From Cohnella xylanilytica (GTDB lineage: Bacteria; Bacillota; Bacilli; Paenibacillales; Paenibacillaceae): 57,197 nt of DNA. The notes below the pieces were generated by a model. It worked only from the letters and a program-made list of their open reading frames with translations. It searched no databases and was not told where the DNA came from. Positions 34,899 through 43,469 of the stretch are shown here, in pieces (position 1 is the first letter of the stretch; the number at the start of each line of letters is the position of its first letter). The stretch lies in contig NZ_JACJVR010000075.1 in NCBI RefSeq assembly GCF_014212175.1, positions 1 to 57,197 of the forward strand, written 5' to 3'. The translations under genes and the position numbers were made by a program.

Positions 34899-35549
34899 AT
34901 GAACGACAATGGAACCGACGTTGCGAAGCTGAGCACGATTACGCTCGGGATGGGCTGCTTCTGGAGCCCCGAGGCGCTGTTCGGATCTCTGCCGGGAGTC
35001 GTCCGGACTCGCGTCGGATATGCCGGAGGCACGACGGAGCATCCGACCTACCGCGAGATGGGGGATCATTCCGAGACGGTCGAGCTCGACTTCGATCCCG
35101 AGATCCTCTCTTATGAGGCGCTGCTGGAGACGTTCTGGAATCACCATAACCCCATTAATATTAATGGGTATAAAGGAAGGCAGTATCAGTCGTTGCTGCT
35201 GTTCCGCGACCGGCAACAGGAAGAAGCCTTTCGCCGGGCGAAGGAACGAATGGAGGCAGAGAAGGGGCGGCCGCTCGAGACGGAGATCGTTCCGTTCAGG
35301 GGATTCACTCCGGCCGAACCGAGGCATCAGAAGTATTATTTGAAAAGATATCCGGACGCGATCGCCAAGCTAAGCGAGCTCTACTCGTCCGAGGAGGAGC
35401 TTACGAACTCGACGTTGGCCGCCCGGCTGAACGGATTGGCGAAGGGCTTCGCGAATCGGGAACGCCTCATCGGCGAGATCGGCCAATGGCCGCTCGATCC
35501 GGTCGCCCGGGACGACTTGGTCGCCCTCGTCCGGCGAATCCGTTGGTAG
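34899..35549 (+). CDS. msrA: Peptide methionine sulfoxide reductase A
   Basis: Encodes 216 residues. MsrA reduces methionine-S-sulfoxide in oxidised proteins. The catalytic motif is GMGCFW with Cys20; GYAGG, FWNHHNP and YQSLL follow in family order. The C-terminal 50 residues (about 165-216) extend beyond the usual catalytic core and may carry an extra module. The ATG at 34899 follows GGAGGG by 8 nt and starts close to the core; the frame is open upstream but without a good site. No msrB is adjacent. Confidence 0.93.
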   Translation: MNDNGTDVAKLSTITLGMGCFWSPEALFGSLPGVVRTRVGYAGGTTEHPTYREMGDHSETVELDFDPEILSYEALLETFWNHHNPININGYKGRQYQSLLLFRDRQQEEAFRRAKERMEAEKGRPLETEIVPFRGFTPAEPRHQKYYLKRYPDAIAKLSELYSSEEELTNSTLAARLNGLAKGFANRERLIGEIGQWPLDPVARDDLVALVRRIRW

Positions 35550-35590
35550 CCGGGAAGGAATAGGGCGAAGGCGCCCATTCTCAGGATACT

Positions 35591-35620
35591 TTTAATTTCC
35601 TTTAATCTTCCTTTTAGGAT
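35591..35620 (+). promoter_or_regulatory. Direct repeats upstream of the HtrA-type gene
   Basis: TTTAATTTCC, TTTAATCTTC and CTTTTAGGAT follow one another at a 10-bp interval. Direct repeats with one helical turn are typical of response-regulator sites, and htrA genes of Bacillota are controlled by CssRS. The match to a CssR site is not tested. Confidence 0.35.
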
Positions 35621-35666
35621 CGTCCTTCATGATAGAGACATCGCAAGATAAGGAGGATGATTCGAG

Positions 35667-36896
35667 ATGAACGAACATCATGAGTATAGTACCGACGAAC
35701 GCAAGGAGAACTTGGTTTTCAACCAGCACGACGAGCACGATGAACGTAGCGACAAAAACGAACGCAACGAAATCGACAAACCGGTAACCGTCTATCGCTA
35801 TGAGCCTTGGACGAGAAGGACGCCCCTTCAGTCGTCGTATGAAGCGGAACTGGCCGCGGCGGACCGGGCGGAGAGCTCGGGAGGCGGAGCCGGCTACGGC
35901 GACAACAGCGGAAGGAATGGCAGTGATGGCGGCAGGAATGGCAGCGATGGCGGCGATGACAGCGGCCGCGGCGGTCCGCGCCGGCGGGGAGTGTCGCCCA
36001 AGGCGGTTCTCGCGTCCTTCCTGGCCGGAGCGCTGCTGGTCGGTGGACTCTCCTTCGCGTCGGACCGGCTGAACCTGTTCACCGGCGGCGAATCCGGCGC
36101 TGCCCAGTCGACGGCTTCCGGCGGCAGCTCCTATTCGGCGACGTCCGGACTGTCGACGGCATCCCTAAGCACGAGCAAGGGCATCGCCGCGGTCTTCGAG
36201 CAAGCAAATCCGGCGGTCGTGGAGATCGAGAATTACGGAGTGCCGACGAACAACTTCCCGTCGATCCTGTTCGGCGGGCGCGGCGGCTGGATGGGACGCG
36301 GGCAGCAGGCCCAGCCGCAAACCAGCCAAGAGGCGGAATTGATGGGGACGGGCACCGGCTTCTTCATTCAGAAGGACGGCTATATTCTGACGAATCAGCA
36401 CGTCATCGCGAACGCGACGGAGCTGAAGGTGACCGTGCCCGGGTATGAGGAACAGTTGACGGCTAAGGTCGTAAGTGCGAACGAGAACCTGGACCTGGCG
36501 GTGCTGAAGGTGGAGAGCCCGGACGGGCAAAAGTTCCCGACGCTCTCTCTCGGCGATTCGGACCAAGCGAAGGTCGGGGATTGGGTCATCGCCATCGGGA
36601 ATCCGGAAGGCCTGGACCATACGGTAACGGTCGGCGTGCTCAGCGCCAAGGAGCGTCCGATCACGATCACCGAAGACGACGGCACCGAGCACAAATACGA
36701 GCATCTGCTGCAGACCGACGCTTCGATCAACCCCGGCAACTCCGGCGGCCCGCTGTTGAACGACCAGGGCGAGGTGATCGGCGTGAATACAGCGGTGAGC
36801 ACTCAAGCCCAAGGCATAGGCTTCGCCATCTCGTCCGCAACGATTCAAGACGCGCTCAAGGAGATGCTCGCGGGCACGGTGTTGCAGTCGTTGTAA
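35667..36896 (+). CDS. HtrA/DegP-type serine protease lacking a PDZ domain
   Basis: Encodes 409 residues. A long charged N-terminal cytosolic tail, one membrane segment (about 110-130), a linker and a trypsin-like domain (about 170-405) with catalytic His245 (NQHVI), Asp276 (NLDLAVL) and Ser359 (GNSGGPLL). It would degrade or refold misfolded secreted proteins at the membrane. HtrA proteins of Bacillota normally carry a C-terminal PDZ domain of about 90 residues; here the frame stops about 50 residues after the catalytic Ser, so PDZ is absent. The Gly/Asn/Ser stretch at about 70-100 is low-complexity. AAGGAGGATG precedes the ATG. Confidence 0.9.
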   Translation: MNEHHEYSTDERKENLVFNQHDEHDERSDKNERNEIDKPVTVYRYEPWTRRTPLQSSYEAELAAADRAESSGGGAGYGDNSGRNGSDGGRNGSDGGDDSGRGGPRRRGVSPKAVLASFLAGALLVGGLSFASDRLNLFTGGESGAAQSTASGGSSYSATSGLSTASLSTSKGIAAVFEQANPAVVEIENYGVPTNNFPSILFGGRGGWMGRGQQAQPQTSQEAELMGTGTGFFIQKDGYILTNQHVIANATELKVTVPGYEEQLTAKVVSANENLDLAVLKVESPDGQKFPTLSLGDSDQAKVGDWVIAIGNPEGLDHTVTVGVLSAKERPITITEDDGTEHKYEHLLQTDASINPGNSGGPLLNDQGEVIGVNTAVSTQAQGIGFAISSATIQDALKEMLAGTVLQSL

Positions 36897-36950
36897 CTTC
36901 AAGGCAGGACTCCGCTCGATTGGATGGAGCAGCGACCGCCCCTCGAAGCT

Positions 36951-37000
36951 CTAACGGACACAGCTGCCGCTATTGAAATAGCGGCCGTGGTGTCCGTTAG
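36951..37000. repeat. Compact palindromic relative of the structured repeat element
   Basis: Two 24-nt arms (CTAACGGACAC...GCCGCTATT and its near complement) face each other around a GA loop. The arms follow the motif of the elements at 6-192 and 49063-49248 but without spacers. It lies 54 bp after the HtrA stop and has no T-run. Confidence 0.8.
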
Positions 37001-37066
37001 AGTTGGCGCACCGCGCGAGACGAGAGAATACGAGAGAATGAGTCCCGCCATCCCCCCATTCAAACG

Positions 37067-37098
37067 CCAAGGAGCCTCCCCAAAGGGAAGCTCCTTGG
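37067..37098. terminator. Inverted repeat or terminator between HtrA and ugpB-like genes
   Basis: CCAAGGAGC / GCTCCTTGG with an inner CCC/GGG pair. The T-run is weak on both strands, so strength is uncertain. Confidence 0.55.
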
Positions 37099-37125
37099 CT
37101 GCTTTACTTCCGTCAATCGCCGCGA

Positions 37126-38559
37126 TTACTTCTTCACCGTACTGTTGTACTGCGCTAGCTTCTCGTTAATCTGCTTGGCGGCGTCGTCCAGGGCGGCCTT
37201 CGGATCCTTCTGCCCGTTCAACGCCGATTCGATCGCGCCTTCGACGATCTGGCGTGCTTCCGGGAACACGCCCATCATCGCGCCGTTCGTGGCCGCAGAG
37301 TCGATCGAGGCGTGAAGCTGGTCGACCGCCGTTTGGAATTGCGGGAATTTCGCCATATTATCCTTAAGCGCTTGCTGGTCGTAAGCGGCCTTCGTAATCG
37401 GAAAATAACCGGTGGCCACGTTCCACTTCGCCTGCACTTCCGGCGAGGTCAGGTACTTGATGAACTCCCAAGCCGCCTGCTGCTCCTTGTCCGGCTTGTT
37501 GTTCAAGATGTACAGGCTCGCTCCGCCTACGACGACTCCGCCTTCCTTGGCGTCGGCCGGGCGGGGCAGGAAGCCGGTGCCCACTTCGAACTTGCCGGCG
37601 ACCTTGTTGACGATGTTGCGAAGGGAAGCGGTGGAGTCGAGCGTCATGCCGATCTGGCCGGCCGCGAAGGCGGCGGAGGTGTCGTCGGTTTTCCGTCCGA
37701 GATTGGAGATGACCTTCTCGTCCAGCATTCTTTTCCACCAGGTCAACGTCTTGACGCCCGCCTCGCCGTTCACCAGAGACTCGGTCGCCGGAGACGTTCT
37801 GCCGTTGCCGTTGTTCAGATACTCCGCGTTCTGGTTGGCGAAGAACTGCTCCATGAACCAGCCGTAGATCGCGATGGAGCCGCCCGTGATGCCGCTCTTC
37901 GTCAGCGCTTTGGCGTATTCTTCGAACTCTTCGTACGTCTTCGGCGGCTTCTCGGGATCGAGCCCGGCCTTCTTGAACGCGTCCTTATTATAGTAAAGAA
38001 TCGGGTTCGAGGTGTTGAAGGGCATGCCGTTCAGCTTGCCGTCCATGGAGTAGTAGCTCGTAATGTGCGGTTCGAGCTGGCTCAGGTCGTAGGAGTCGGT
38101 GTCGATGAACTGCTGAATCGGCGTGATGTAGCCCGAATCGACCATGAAGCGGGAGCCGATCTCGTACACCTGCACGATGTCCGGGCCGCCGTCCGAACCC
38201 ATCGAAGCCTTCAGCTTGTTCAGGCTCTCGTCGTACGTCCCTTGGAAGATCGCCTTCACTTCGATATCCGATTGGCTGGCGTTGAAGTCGGCCGCGAGCT
38301 TGTCGATCGCTTCCGCGTTCGCGCCGGTCATGGAATGCCACCACGTGATCTTCACCGGACCGGCGGACTCAGAGGCGGATTCGGAGGCGGACTCGGCAGG
38401 ATCGCCGCCGCTTGCCGGAACCGAGTTGCTGGCGGATGCGAGAGACGGCTCGGAGGAAGCATTCTCGTTGTTGGCGGAGGAACTTCCGCATGCGGATGCT
38501 ACGAGGAGAAAGGCGACGGACGAGACGGCCAGCCATTCTTTGGAACGAAGCTTCTTCAT
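37126..38559 (-). CDS. Sugar or glycerol-phosphate-binding lipoprotein, UgpB-like
   Basis: Encodes 477 residues. Lipobox VASAC sets Cys24 as the lipidated residue; a Ser/Ala/Glu-rich repeated linker (SESASESASESAG, about 58-72) follows, then a family 1 binding fold with TWWHSMTGANAEAI and GGPDIVQVYEIG typical of UgpB. The true substrate may be a sugar or glycerol-3-phosphate. GGGAGAGAG lies before the ATG. Last gene of a three-gene minus-strand importer operon, 92 bp after the permease. Confidence 0.88.
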   Translation of the reverse strand: MKKLRSKEWLAVSSVAFLLVASACGSSSANNENASSEPSLASASNSVPASGGDPAESASESASESAGPVKITWWHSMTGANAEAIDKLAADFNASQSDIEVKAIFQGTYDESLNKLKASMGSDGGPDIVQVYEIGSRFMVDSGYITPIQQFIDTDSYDLSQLEPHITSYYSMDGKLNGMPFNTSNPILYYNKDAFKKAGLDPEKPPKTYEEFEEYAKALTKSGITGGSIAIYGWFMEQFFANQNAEYLNNGNGRTSPATESLVNGEAGVKTLTWWKRMLDEKVISNLGRKTDDTSAAFAAGQIGMTLDSTASLRNIVNKVAGKFEVGTGFLPRPADAKEGGVVVGGASLYILNNKPDKEQQAAWEFIKYLTSPEVQAKWNVATGYFPITKAAYDQQALKDNMAKFPQFQTAVDQLHASIDSAATNGAMMGVFPEARQIVEGAIESALNGQKDPKAALDDAAKQINEKLAQYNSTVKK

Positions 38560-38651
38560 GGTACGGTACTCTCTCCCTTTTCGACTCGATTTTTTTTACC
38601 TCTATCAATCAACTGCTTGTCGCAGCGGATCGTAGCCGGCGGCCCCGCGGC

Positions 38652-39473
38652 CTATCCCTTCAGCGCGCCTACGGTCATGCCTCGCACCAACTGCTTAAGC
38701 CCCAGCGCCAGCATAAGCAGCGAGGGCAGGAGGACGAGGGCGATGCCCGCGAACACGAGGTTCCAGGCCGTCGTCTCCTGGTGCTGAAGCATCGCGATGC
38801 CGATTTGCACCGTCCTCATCTTGTCGGTATTCGTAATGAGCAGCGGCCACAGATAGGCGTTCCACATCTGCAGGAAGGAATAGACCGCGAGCGTTCCGAG
38901 AGCGGGACGAGACAGGGGCAGGACATGCGATAGGAAAAAACGGACATGACCGCACCCGTCCATGCGGGCGGCTTCGAACAGCTCCGCCGACAGCTGCAGG
39001 AAAAACTGCCGCAGCAGGAACGTGCCGAACGACGCGGCGAGGAAGGGGACGATCAGGCCCGGATACGAATCGAGCCAGCCCCAGCCGCGCACGGTCAAGT
39101 AGTTGGGAATCATCGTCACTTCCCAAGGGATCATCATCGTGGCCATGAACAGGGCGAACAGCAGGTTCTTGCCCATGAAGTTCATGCGGGCGAACGCGTA
39201 CGCGGCCAGGCTGGAGGTGACGAGCTGGCCGAGCATGACGACGATCGAGACGAGGAACGTGTTCCCGATGAACGCCCCGATCGGCACGAGATGGAAGACG
39301 TCGACGAAGTTCCGCAGGTAGAGATGATGGGGCACGACATGCGGCGGGTACTCGCTCGCTTCGCCCGGCGTCATGAGCGAGGTGGAGAACGTGTACAGAA
39401 TCGGGTACAGCACCGCCAGCGCGCACAAGGCCAAGACGACGTACAAGACGGCAGCGAATAGTCGGCGTCTCAT
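38652..39473 (-). CDS. Sugar ABC transporter permease, UgpE-like
   Basis: Encodes 273 residues with six membrane helices and the EAA loop LFEAARMDGCGHVRFFLSHVLPLSRP. The C-terminus RGMTVGALKG is typical of the class. The start at 39473 overlaps the previous stop by 4 bp (ATGA); the frame is open further upstream but within the neighbouring permease gene. With the UgpA-like protein it forms the channel. No ATPase gene is linked. Confidence 0.92.
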   Translation of the reverse strand: MRRRLFAAVLYVVLALCALAVLYPILYTFSTSLMTPGEASEYPPHVVPHHLYLRNFVDVFHLVPIGAFIGNTFLVSIVVMLGQLVTSSLAAYAFARMNFMGKNLLFALFMATMMIPWEVTMIPNYLTVRGWGWLDSYPGLIVPFLAASFGTFLLRQFFLQLSAELFEAARMDGCGHVRFFLSHVLPLSRPALGTLAVYSFLQMWNAYLWPLLITNTDKMRTVQIGIAMLQHQETTAWNLVFAGIALVLLPSLLMLALGLKQLVRGMTVGALKG

Positions 39474-40432
39474 TGGTAGTGCACCTTCTTTTCCACCCAT
39501 TTGAACTGAACGAGCGTGAGCAGAACGATGATGACGAACAGCACGAGAGCCCTTGCGCTGCCCGAGCCGAAGCGGAAGTTGACGAACGCTTCCTGATAGA
39601 TCGAGTAGACGAGCACGTTGGTCCGGTCCATCGGGCCTCCCAACGTCAGGATGTGGATCTGGCCGAACGATTGGAACGAGCTGATGACCGAGACGATGGC
39701 GAGGAAGAACAGCGTCGGCGACAGGAGCGGCAGCAGAATCCGGGCGAATACGCGCAACGGGCCGGCTCCGTCGATGGCTGCACTCTCGCGGAGCTCGTCC
39801 GGAATGCCGCGCAGGCCGCTGGACAGCACGATGTAATTGAAGCCGAGGTTCATCCACACCGTCATGAGGGAGACGGAGAGCAGCGCCCGCTTCGGATCGA
39901 CGAGCCAGGAGATCGGATCGAGATGGATGAGACTTCGAAAATAGTTCAGCATGCCGAGGCTCGGGTGGTAGAGGAACATCCAGATGACGGAAGAGGAGCC
40001 GACGGACAGGACGACCGGCAGCGAGAAGGCGAATTGGAAGAGGGACAGCCCTCTCTGACGGCCGCTCGTCAAGGCGGCGAGGACCAGCGCGAGCACAATG
40101 CCCGTCGGCACGGTCAGCAGGGCGAACGATACGGTGACTTTTAAGCCTTGGACGAATTGGTCGCTTTGGAAGAGATAACGGAAGTTATCGAGACCGACGA
40201 ACCCGGCGACGCGTCCGGTCGGGTCCGTGGCGTGCAGGCTCAGATAGACGGACTTGCCCATCGGGTAGAAGAAGAAGATCGCGAACAACAGCAAGGAGGG
40301 TCCCAGAAAAGCGTAAGCGAGCGCATTCTCCCGCCGCTTCAAGCCGCTCAGCGTTCTCTCGCGGCGGCGCGCCTTCTCCCGGGTTCGGATTCGATTCCGG
40401 GGGAGGCTGAGCCTCTCGTCCAACCCGTTCAT
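39470..40432 (-). CDS. Sugar ABC transporter permease, UgpA-like
   Basis: Encodes 320 residues. A basic cytosolic N-terminus (about 1-40) precedes six helices and the EAA loop ELRESAAIDGAGPLRVFARILLPLLSP. The ATG at 40432 follows a GGAGGAGGAG stretch; an in-frame ATG at 40495 has no site. First gene of the operon, divergent from the Wadjet operon. Confidence 0.92.
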   Translation of the reverse strand: MNGLDERLSLPRNRIRTREKARRRERTLSGLKRRENALAYAFLGPSLLLFAIFFFYPMGKSVYLSLHATDPTGRVAGFVGLDNFRYLFQSDQFVQGLKVTVSFALLTVPTGIVLALVLAALTSGRQRGLSLFQFAFSLPVVLSVGSSSVIWMFLYHPSLGMLNYFRSLIHLDPISWLVDPKRALLSVSLMTVWMNLGFNYIVLSSGLRGIPDELRESAAIDGAGPLRVFARILLPLLSPTLFFLAIVSVISSFQSFGQIHILTLGGPMDRTNVLVYSIYQEAFVNFRFGSGSARALVLFVIIVLLTLVQFKWVEKKVHYQ

Positions 40433-40618
40433 TCCTCCTGCTCCTCCTCCTTTCGGGATTCGACTGGCGGCCGGCAATCGGCTCCCCCCTCTCATCCTAT
40501 CGGGCCCGTATCATCCGGGCGTCTCTTAGGAGTAAACTTTCTGTAAATTCAAAAAAGTCGACGTGCAGGCGCACCAACCATTACCTGTAATATAGAAGTA
40601 GACAAAGAGGGGCGAGTA

Positions 40619-40648
40619 TTGCAAAATTCTACTAACCGAACTTACGAT
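40619..40648 (+). promoter_or_regulatory. Candidate promoter of the Wadjet operon
   Basis: TTGCAA at 40619-40624, an 18-bp spacer and TACGAT at 40643-40648, 35 bp before the jetA ribosome binding site. Confidence 0.4.
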
Positions 40649-40695
40649 TTAGGTATATCGTGAAAGATCATCGAACAAGCGACGGGAGGCAGACG

Positions 40696-42216
40696 ATGAA
40701 GAACGGAATGTCCGCTGCGGGGCTGCGGGATGTACCGGAGCTGCGCTATTTGAATGCGGATAATGTAGCTCGATATCGGGCGGTCATGCGATATTTCTAT
40801 CAAGAGTATCAGCGTCTGCGCTATTGGATGCGCCCCGAGGAAGTCTATGAAGGCGTAAATAATTGGGGCGTGCTGGACTCTTATACGTTAGAGCAATGCC
40901 TGGCCGATCTGGAGCAGCTTAAGAACTGGCAGAATCTGGCGTCGCGGCACGATGGCGGCAGAGCCGTCACGATCGAAGAATATATGCGCAAGAAGAGCCT
41001 ATACCTGTTAACGCCGTACTCGATCGAGATCGAGCGGATGCTGGAGACGCTGGAGACGATCAAAGGGTATGGAGGCTCCCTGGAGACCACTTATCTGGAT
41101 ACGATCTCCGAGTGCTTGCTGTCCATCCGCGGGAACGTCGGAGCATTCGCAGCGGGCGAGGCTCTTCAGTGTTGGGACAAGCTGTTTCAGGCGTTTAAGC
41201 AAATGCACGAGAACGCGGCGGACTTCATCGGCAGCATGAACTCGATTCAGGCGGAAGAGATGATGGCGACGGATGCGTTCCTTGCGATGAAGGATCGGCT
41301 GACGGATTATTTGCAGCATTTCGTGAAGGGTCTGCAGCAGAGCGCCTATCAGATCGAAGGGCATCTGCAGCAGATTACGCCGAACGTGCGGGACCTCTTC
41401 CTCGAGCAAGCCGTGGACGATGAGCTGGCCAAGCCGCGGCTGGACGAGGTGCAGTCGCGGGAGGAGCTTCTCGACCGATGGACGAGAGGCTGGATGAACT
41501 TGCGCCGTTGGTTCCTCGGGGACGACCGGGAGGCGAGCGAGCTGCAGCAGCTGGAGCGCGCGACGAAGGATACGATCGCGAAGGTCGTCCGCAGCGCGCT
41601 TCGCTTGCAGGAACGCAGAAGGGTGGGCGTAAGCCGGAGGAAGGACCTCGAGTGGCTGGCGGTCCGGTTCGAGCAAGCCGAATCGCTGGAGGAGGCCCAT
41701 TGCTTGGCCGCTTATGCATTCGGCCTGTTCCCGGGCCGGCATCTTCAAGGCGAGGACGTGCGAACGACGGATCGGGCGGATGCCGCGATGTGGCAGGAAC
41801 CTCCGATCGTTCGAGGGATTCGCTCAAGGAGCCGCAAGCGTCTTGGCAAAAGCGATGCCGAACCCGTTCGTTCCGATGACGAACGGAAGCGCCAGCACCG
41901 GGCGATCGTCGAAGCGCAGCTCCGGGAGGAGCGCGAGTATCTGGAGCAGCTTGCAAGCCTGGGCAACGTGCGGTTGGAGCAACTCGGCGTATTAGAGCCG
42001 CGCAAGCGGCTCCGGCTGCTCAGTTGGATCGGCCGATGTACGGCGAGTCCCAGCCGCTCCTTCGTGACGTCCGACGGCTATCGGATCACGCTGTCCGCAG
42101 CGAAGGCCGGCGAGAGGGCCGTTCTTCGTTGCACGGACGGGGATTTGGATATGCCCGATTATGTCATGAAGGTCGAGTACGCGCTAACGGAACGGAGGGC
42201 GACGGACAATGGCTAA
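40696..42216 (+). CDS. jetA: Wadjet type II protein JetA (MukF/kleisin-like)
   Basis: Encodes 506 residues. The N-terminus (VPELRYLNADNVARYRAVMR) and overall size match the TIGR02677/DUF2397 family as I recall it, which supplies the kleisin-like subunit of Wadjet. In known systems JetA-JetB-JetC form an SMC motor that extrudes circular plasmid DNA until JetD cuts it. The ATG at 40696 follows GGGAGG by 6 nt; an upstream in-frame GTG at 40660 lacks a site. It overlaps jetB by 8 bp. Middle and C-terminal regions are helical, as expected for a subunit that clamps two JetC heads. Confidence 0.88.
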   Translation: MKNGMSAAGLRDVPELRYLNADNVARYRAVMRYFYQEYQRLRYWMRPEEVYEGVNNWGVLDSYTLEQCLADLEQLKNWQNLASRHDGGRAVTIEEYMRKKSLYLLTPYSIEIERMLETLETIKGYGGSLETTYLDTISECLLSIRGNVGAFAAGEALQCWDKLFQAFKQMHENAADFIGSMNSIQAEEMMATDAFLAMKDRLTDYLQHFVKGLQQSAYQIEGHLQQITPNVRDLFLEQAVDDELAKPRLDEVQSREELLDRWTRGWMNLRRWFLGDDREASELQQLERATKDTIAKVVRSALRLQERRRVGVSRRKDLEWLAVRFEQAESLEEAHCLAAYAFGLFPGRHLQGEDVRTTDRADAAMWQEPPIVRGIRSRSRKRLGKSDAEPVRSDDERKRQHRAIVEAQLREEREYLEQLASLGNVRLEQLGVLEPRKRLRLLSWIGRCTASPSRSFVTSDGYRITLSAAKAGERAVLRCTDGDLDMPDYVMKVEYALTERRATDNG

Positions 42217-43444
42217 AGGCGGGGCTCGTTCCTGGGCGATTCGCCGGATGCGGGCGCAGGCTCGGGAAGGCTCGGACGTATGGGCCTCCCGCCGCCGCGA
42301 ATGCGCCAATGCGCTGCTGAACCGCCCATGGATTCGCAAGGACGAAGATCCGGAGCTGTTCTATTGGGTGAAGGATCAATACCGCGAGCTGCGGGATTGG
42401 TTTGCGGAATTCACGGGCTTCGTGCTGCTGCTCACCCGAACGATGGCGAAGCTGGACAAGGCCCCGTTGCATGCGTTGCCGTGGATGGGCTTCGGCGAGT
42501 TTCGGGAGAGCCGGGATTACGTCTTCTTCACTTACGGGCTCTGGTATTTGGAAAATAAAAGCGAGCTCGATCAGTTTCTGTTGACGGATATGGCGGAGCA
42601 TCTGCGCGAGCAGATGGTCGGAGAAGGCATGGCCGTGGATTGGACGCATTATCCGCATCGGTTATCCATGGTCAGAGCGCTCAAGAAGCTGCGGCAGTTG
42701 GGCGCATTATCGGCCATCGACGGCGAGGAAGGCGACTGGGCCAACAACAAGGAGCAGAACGTGCTCTACGAATGCTCGCCGCATGCGAGATATATGCTGC
42801 GGCAGTTCCCGCAGGAGCTGAATCGCTATGAGTCTTTGCACGATCTGCATGAGCTCGCCGTCTATCCGGAGACGACGGAGGGCGAGCTTCGGCAGAGAAG
42901 GCACAGAGTCTACCGCCGGCTTCTGCTGGAGCCGGTCGTCATGGACCGGGACTGGGAGCCGGAAGATTTGAAGTATATCGTCAACCAGCGCCGCTCGATT
43001 GCGGATCAATTGCAATTGATGTTCGGTTGGACGATCAGCCGCTATCGGGAAGGGCTGCTCGTCTTCCATCCGGAGTTGACGGGGGAATCGGCGTTATTCC
43101 CGACGGCGGCGGCGATGTCCGATCTGGCGATGCTGTTCGCGGGAGAGATCAGACGGCGCATTCATCGGGAGGACGCCGTCTGGTATCCCGAGAACGATGG
43201 GAGCATCGTGCTGACGAGAAGCGATATGGAGACGTTATTGCTTGTTCTGCAACAGAAGCATAAGCCGTATTGGAGCAAGGAGCAGCAGGACATGACTTCG
43301 GCGGAGCTGGCGAGCGGGCTGATGGCGCATCTTGTCGAGTGGAGCTTGGGAAGGTGGATCTCCGAGGAGAAGTTCGCGCTATCGCCTGCGCTTAGCCGTT
43401 GGAACGCCGAATATCGATCGGAAGATTCGCAAGGGTTCGAATGA
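42209..43444 (+). CDS. jetB: Wadjet type II protein JetB (MukE-like)
   Basis: Encodes 411 residues matching TIGR02678/DUF2398 in size and position: an N-terminal helical region (NALLNRPWIRKDEDPELFYWVKDQ) and winged-helix-like segments (HRLSMVRALKKLRQLGAL). It is the accessory subunit bound to the JetA kleisin. GGAGGG lies before the ATG inside jetA. The jetC start follows its stop by 25 bp, so the three motor subunits are made from one transcript. Confidence 0.87.
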   Translation: MAKGGARSWAIRRMRAQAREGSDVWASRRRECANALLNRPWIRKDEDPELFYWVKDQYRELRDWFAEFTGFVLLLTRTMAKLDKAPLHALPWMGFGEFRESRDYVFFTYGLWYLENKSELDQFLLTDMAEHLREQMVGEGMAVDWTHYPHRLSMVRALKKLRQLGALSAIDGEEGDWANNKEQNVLYECSPHARYMLRQFPQELNRYESLHDLHELAVYPETTEGELRQRRHRVYRRLLLEPVVMDRDWEPEDLKYIVNQRRSIADQLQLMFGWTISRYREGLLVFHPELTGESALFPTAAAMSDLAMLFAGEIRRRIHREDAVWYPENDGSIVLTRSDMETLLLVLQQKHKPYWSKEQQDMTSAELASGLMAHLVEWSLGRWISEEKFALSPALSRWNAEYRSEDSQGFE

Positions 43445-43469
43445 AGATCAGGGACGGAGGGGTCGGATC

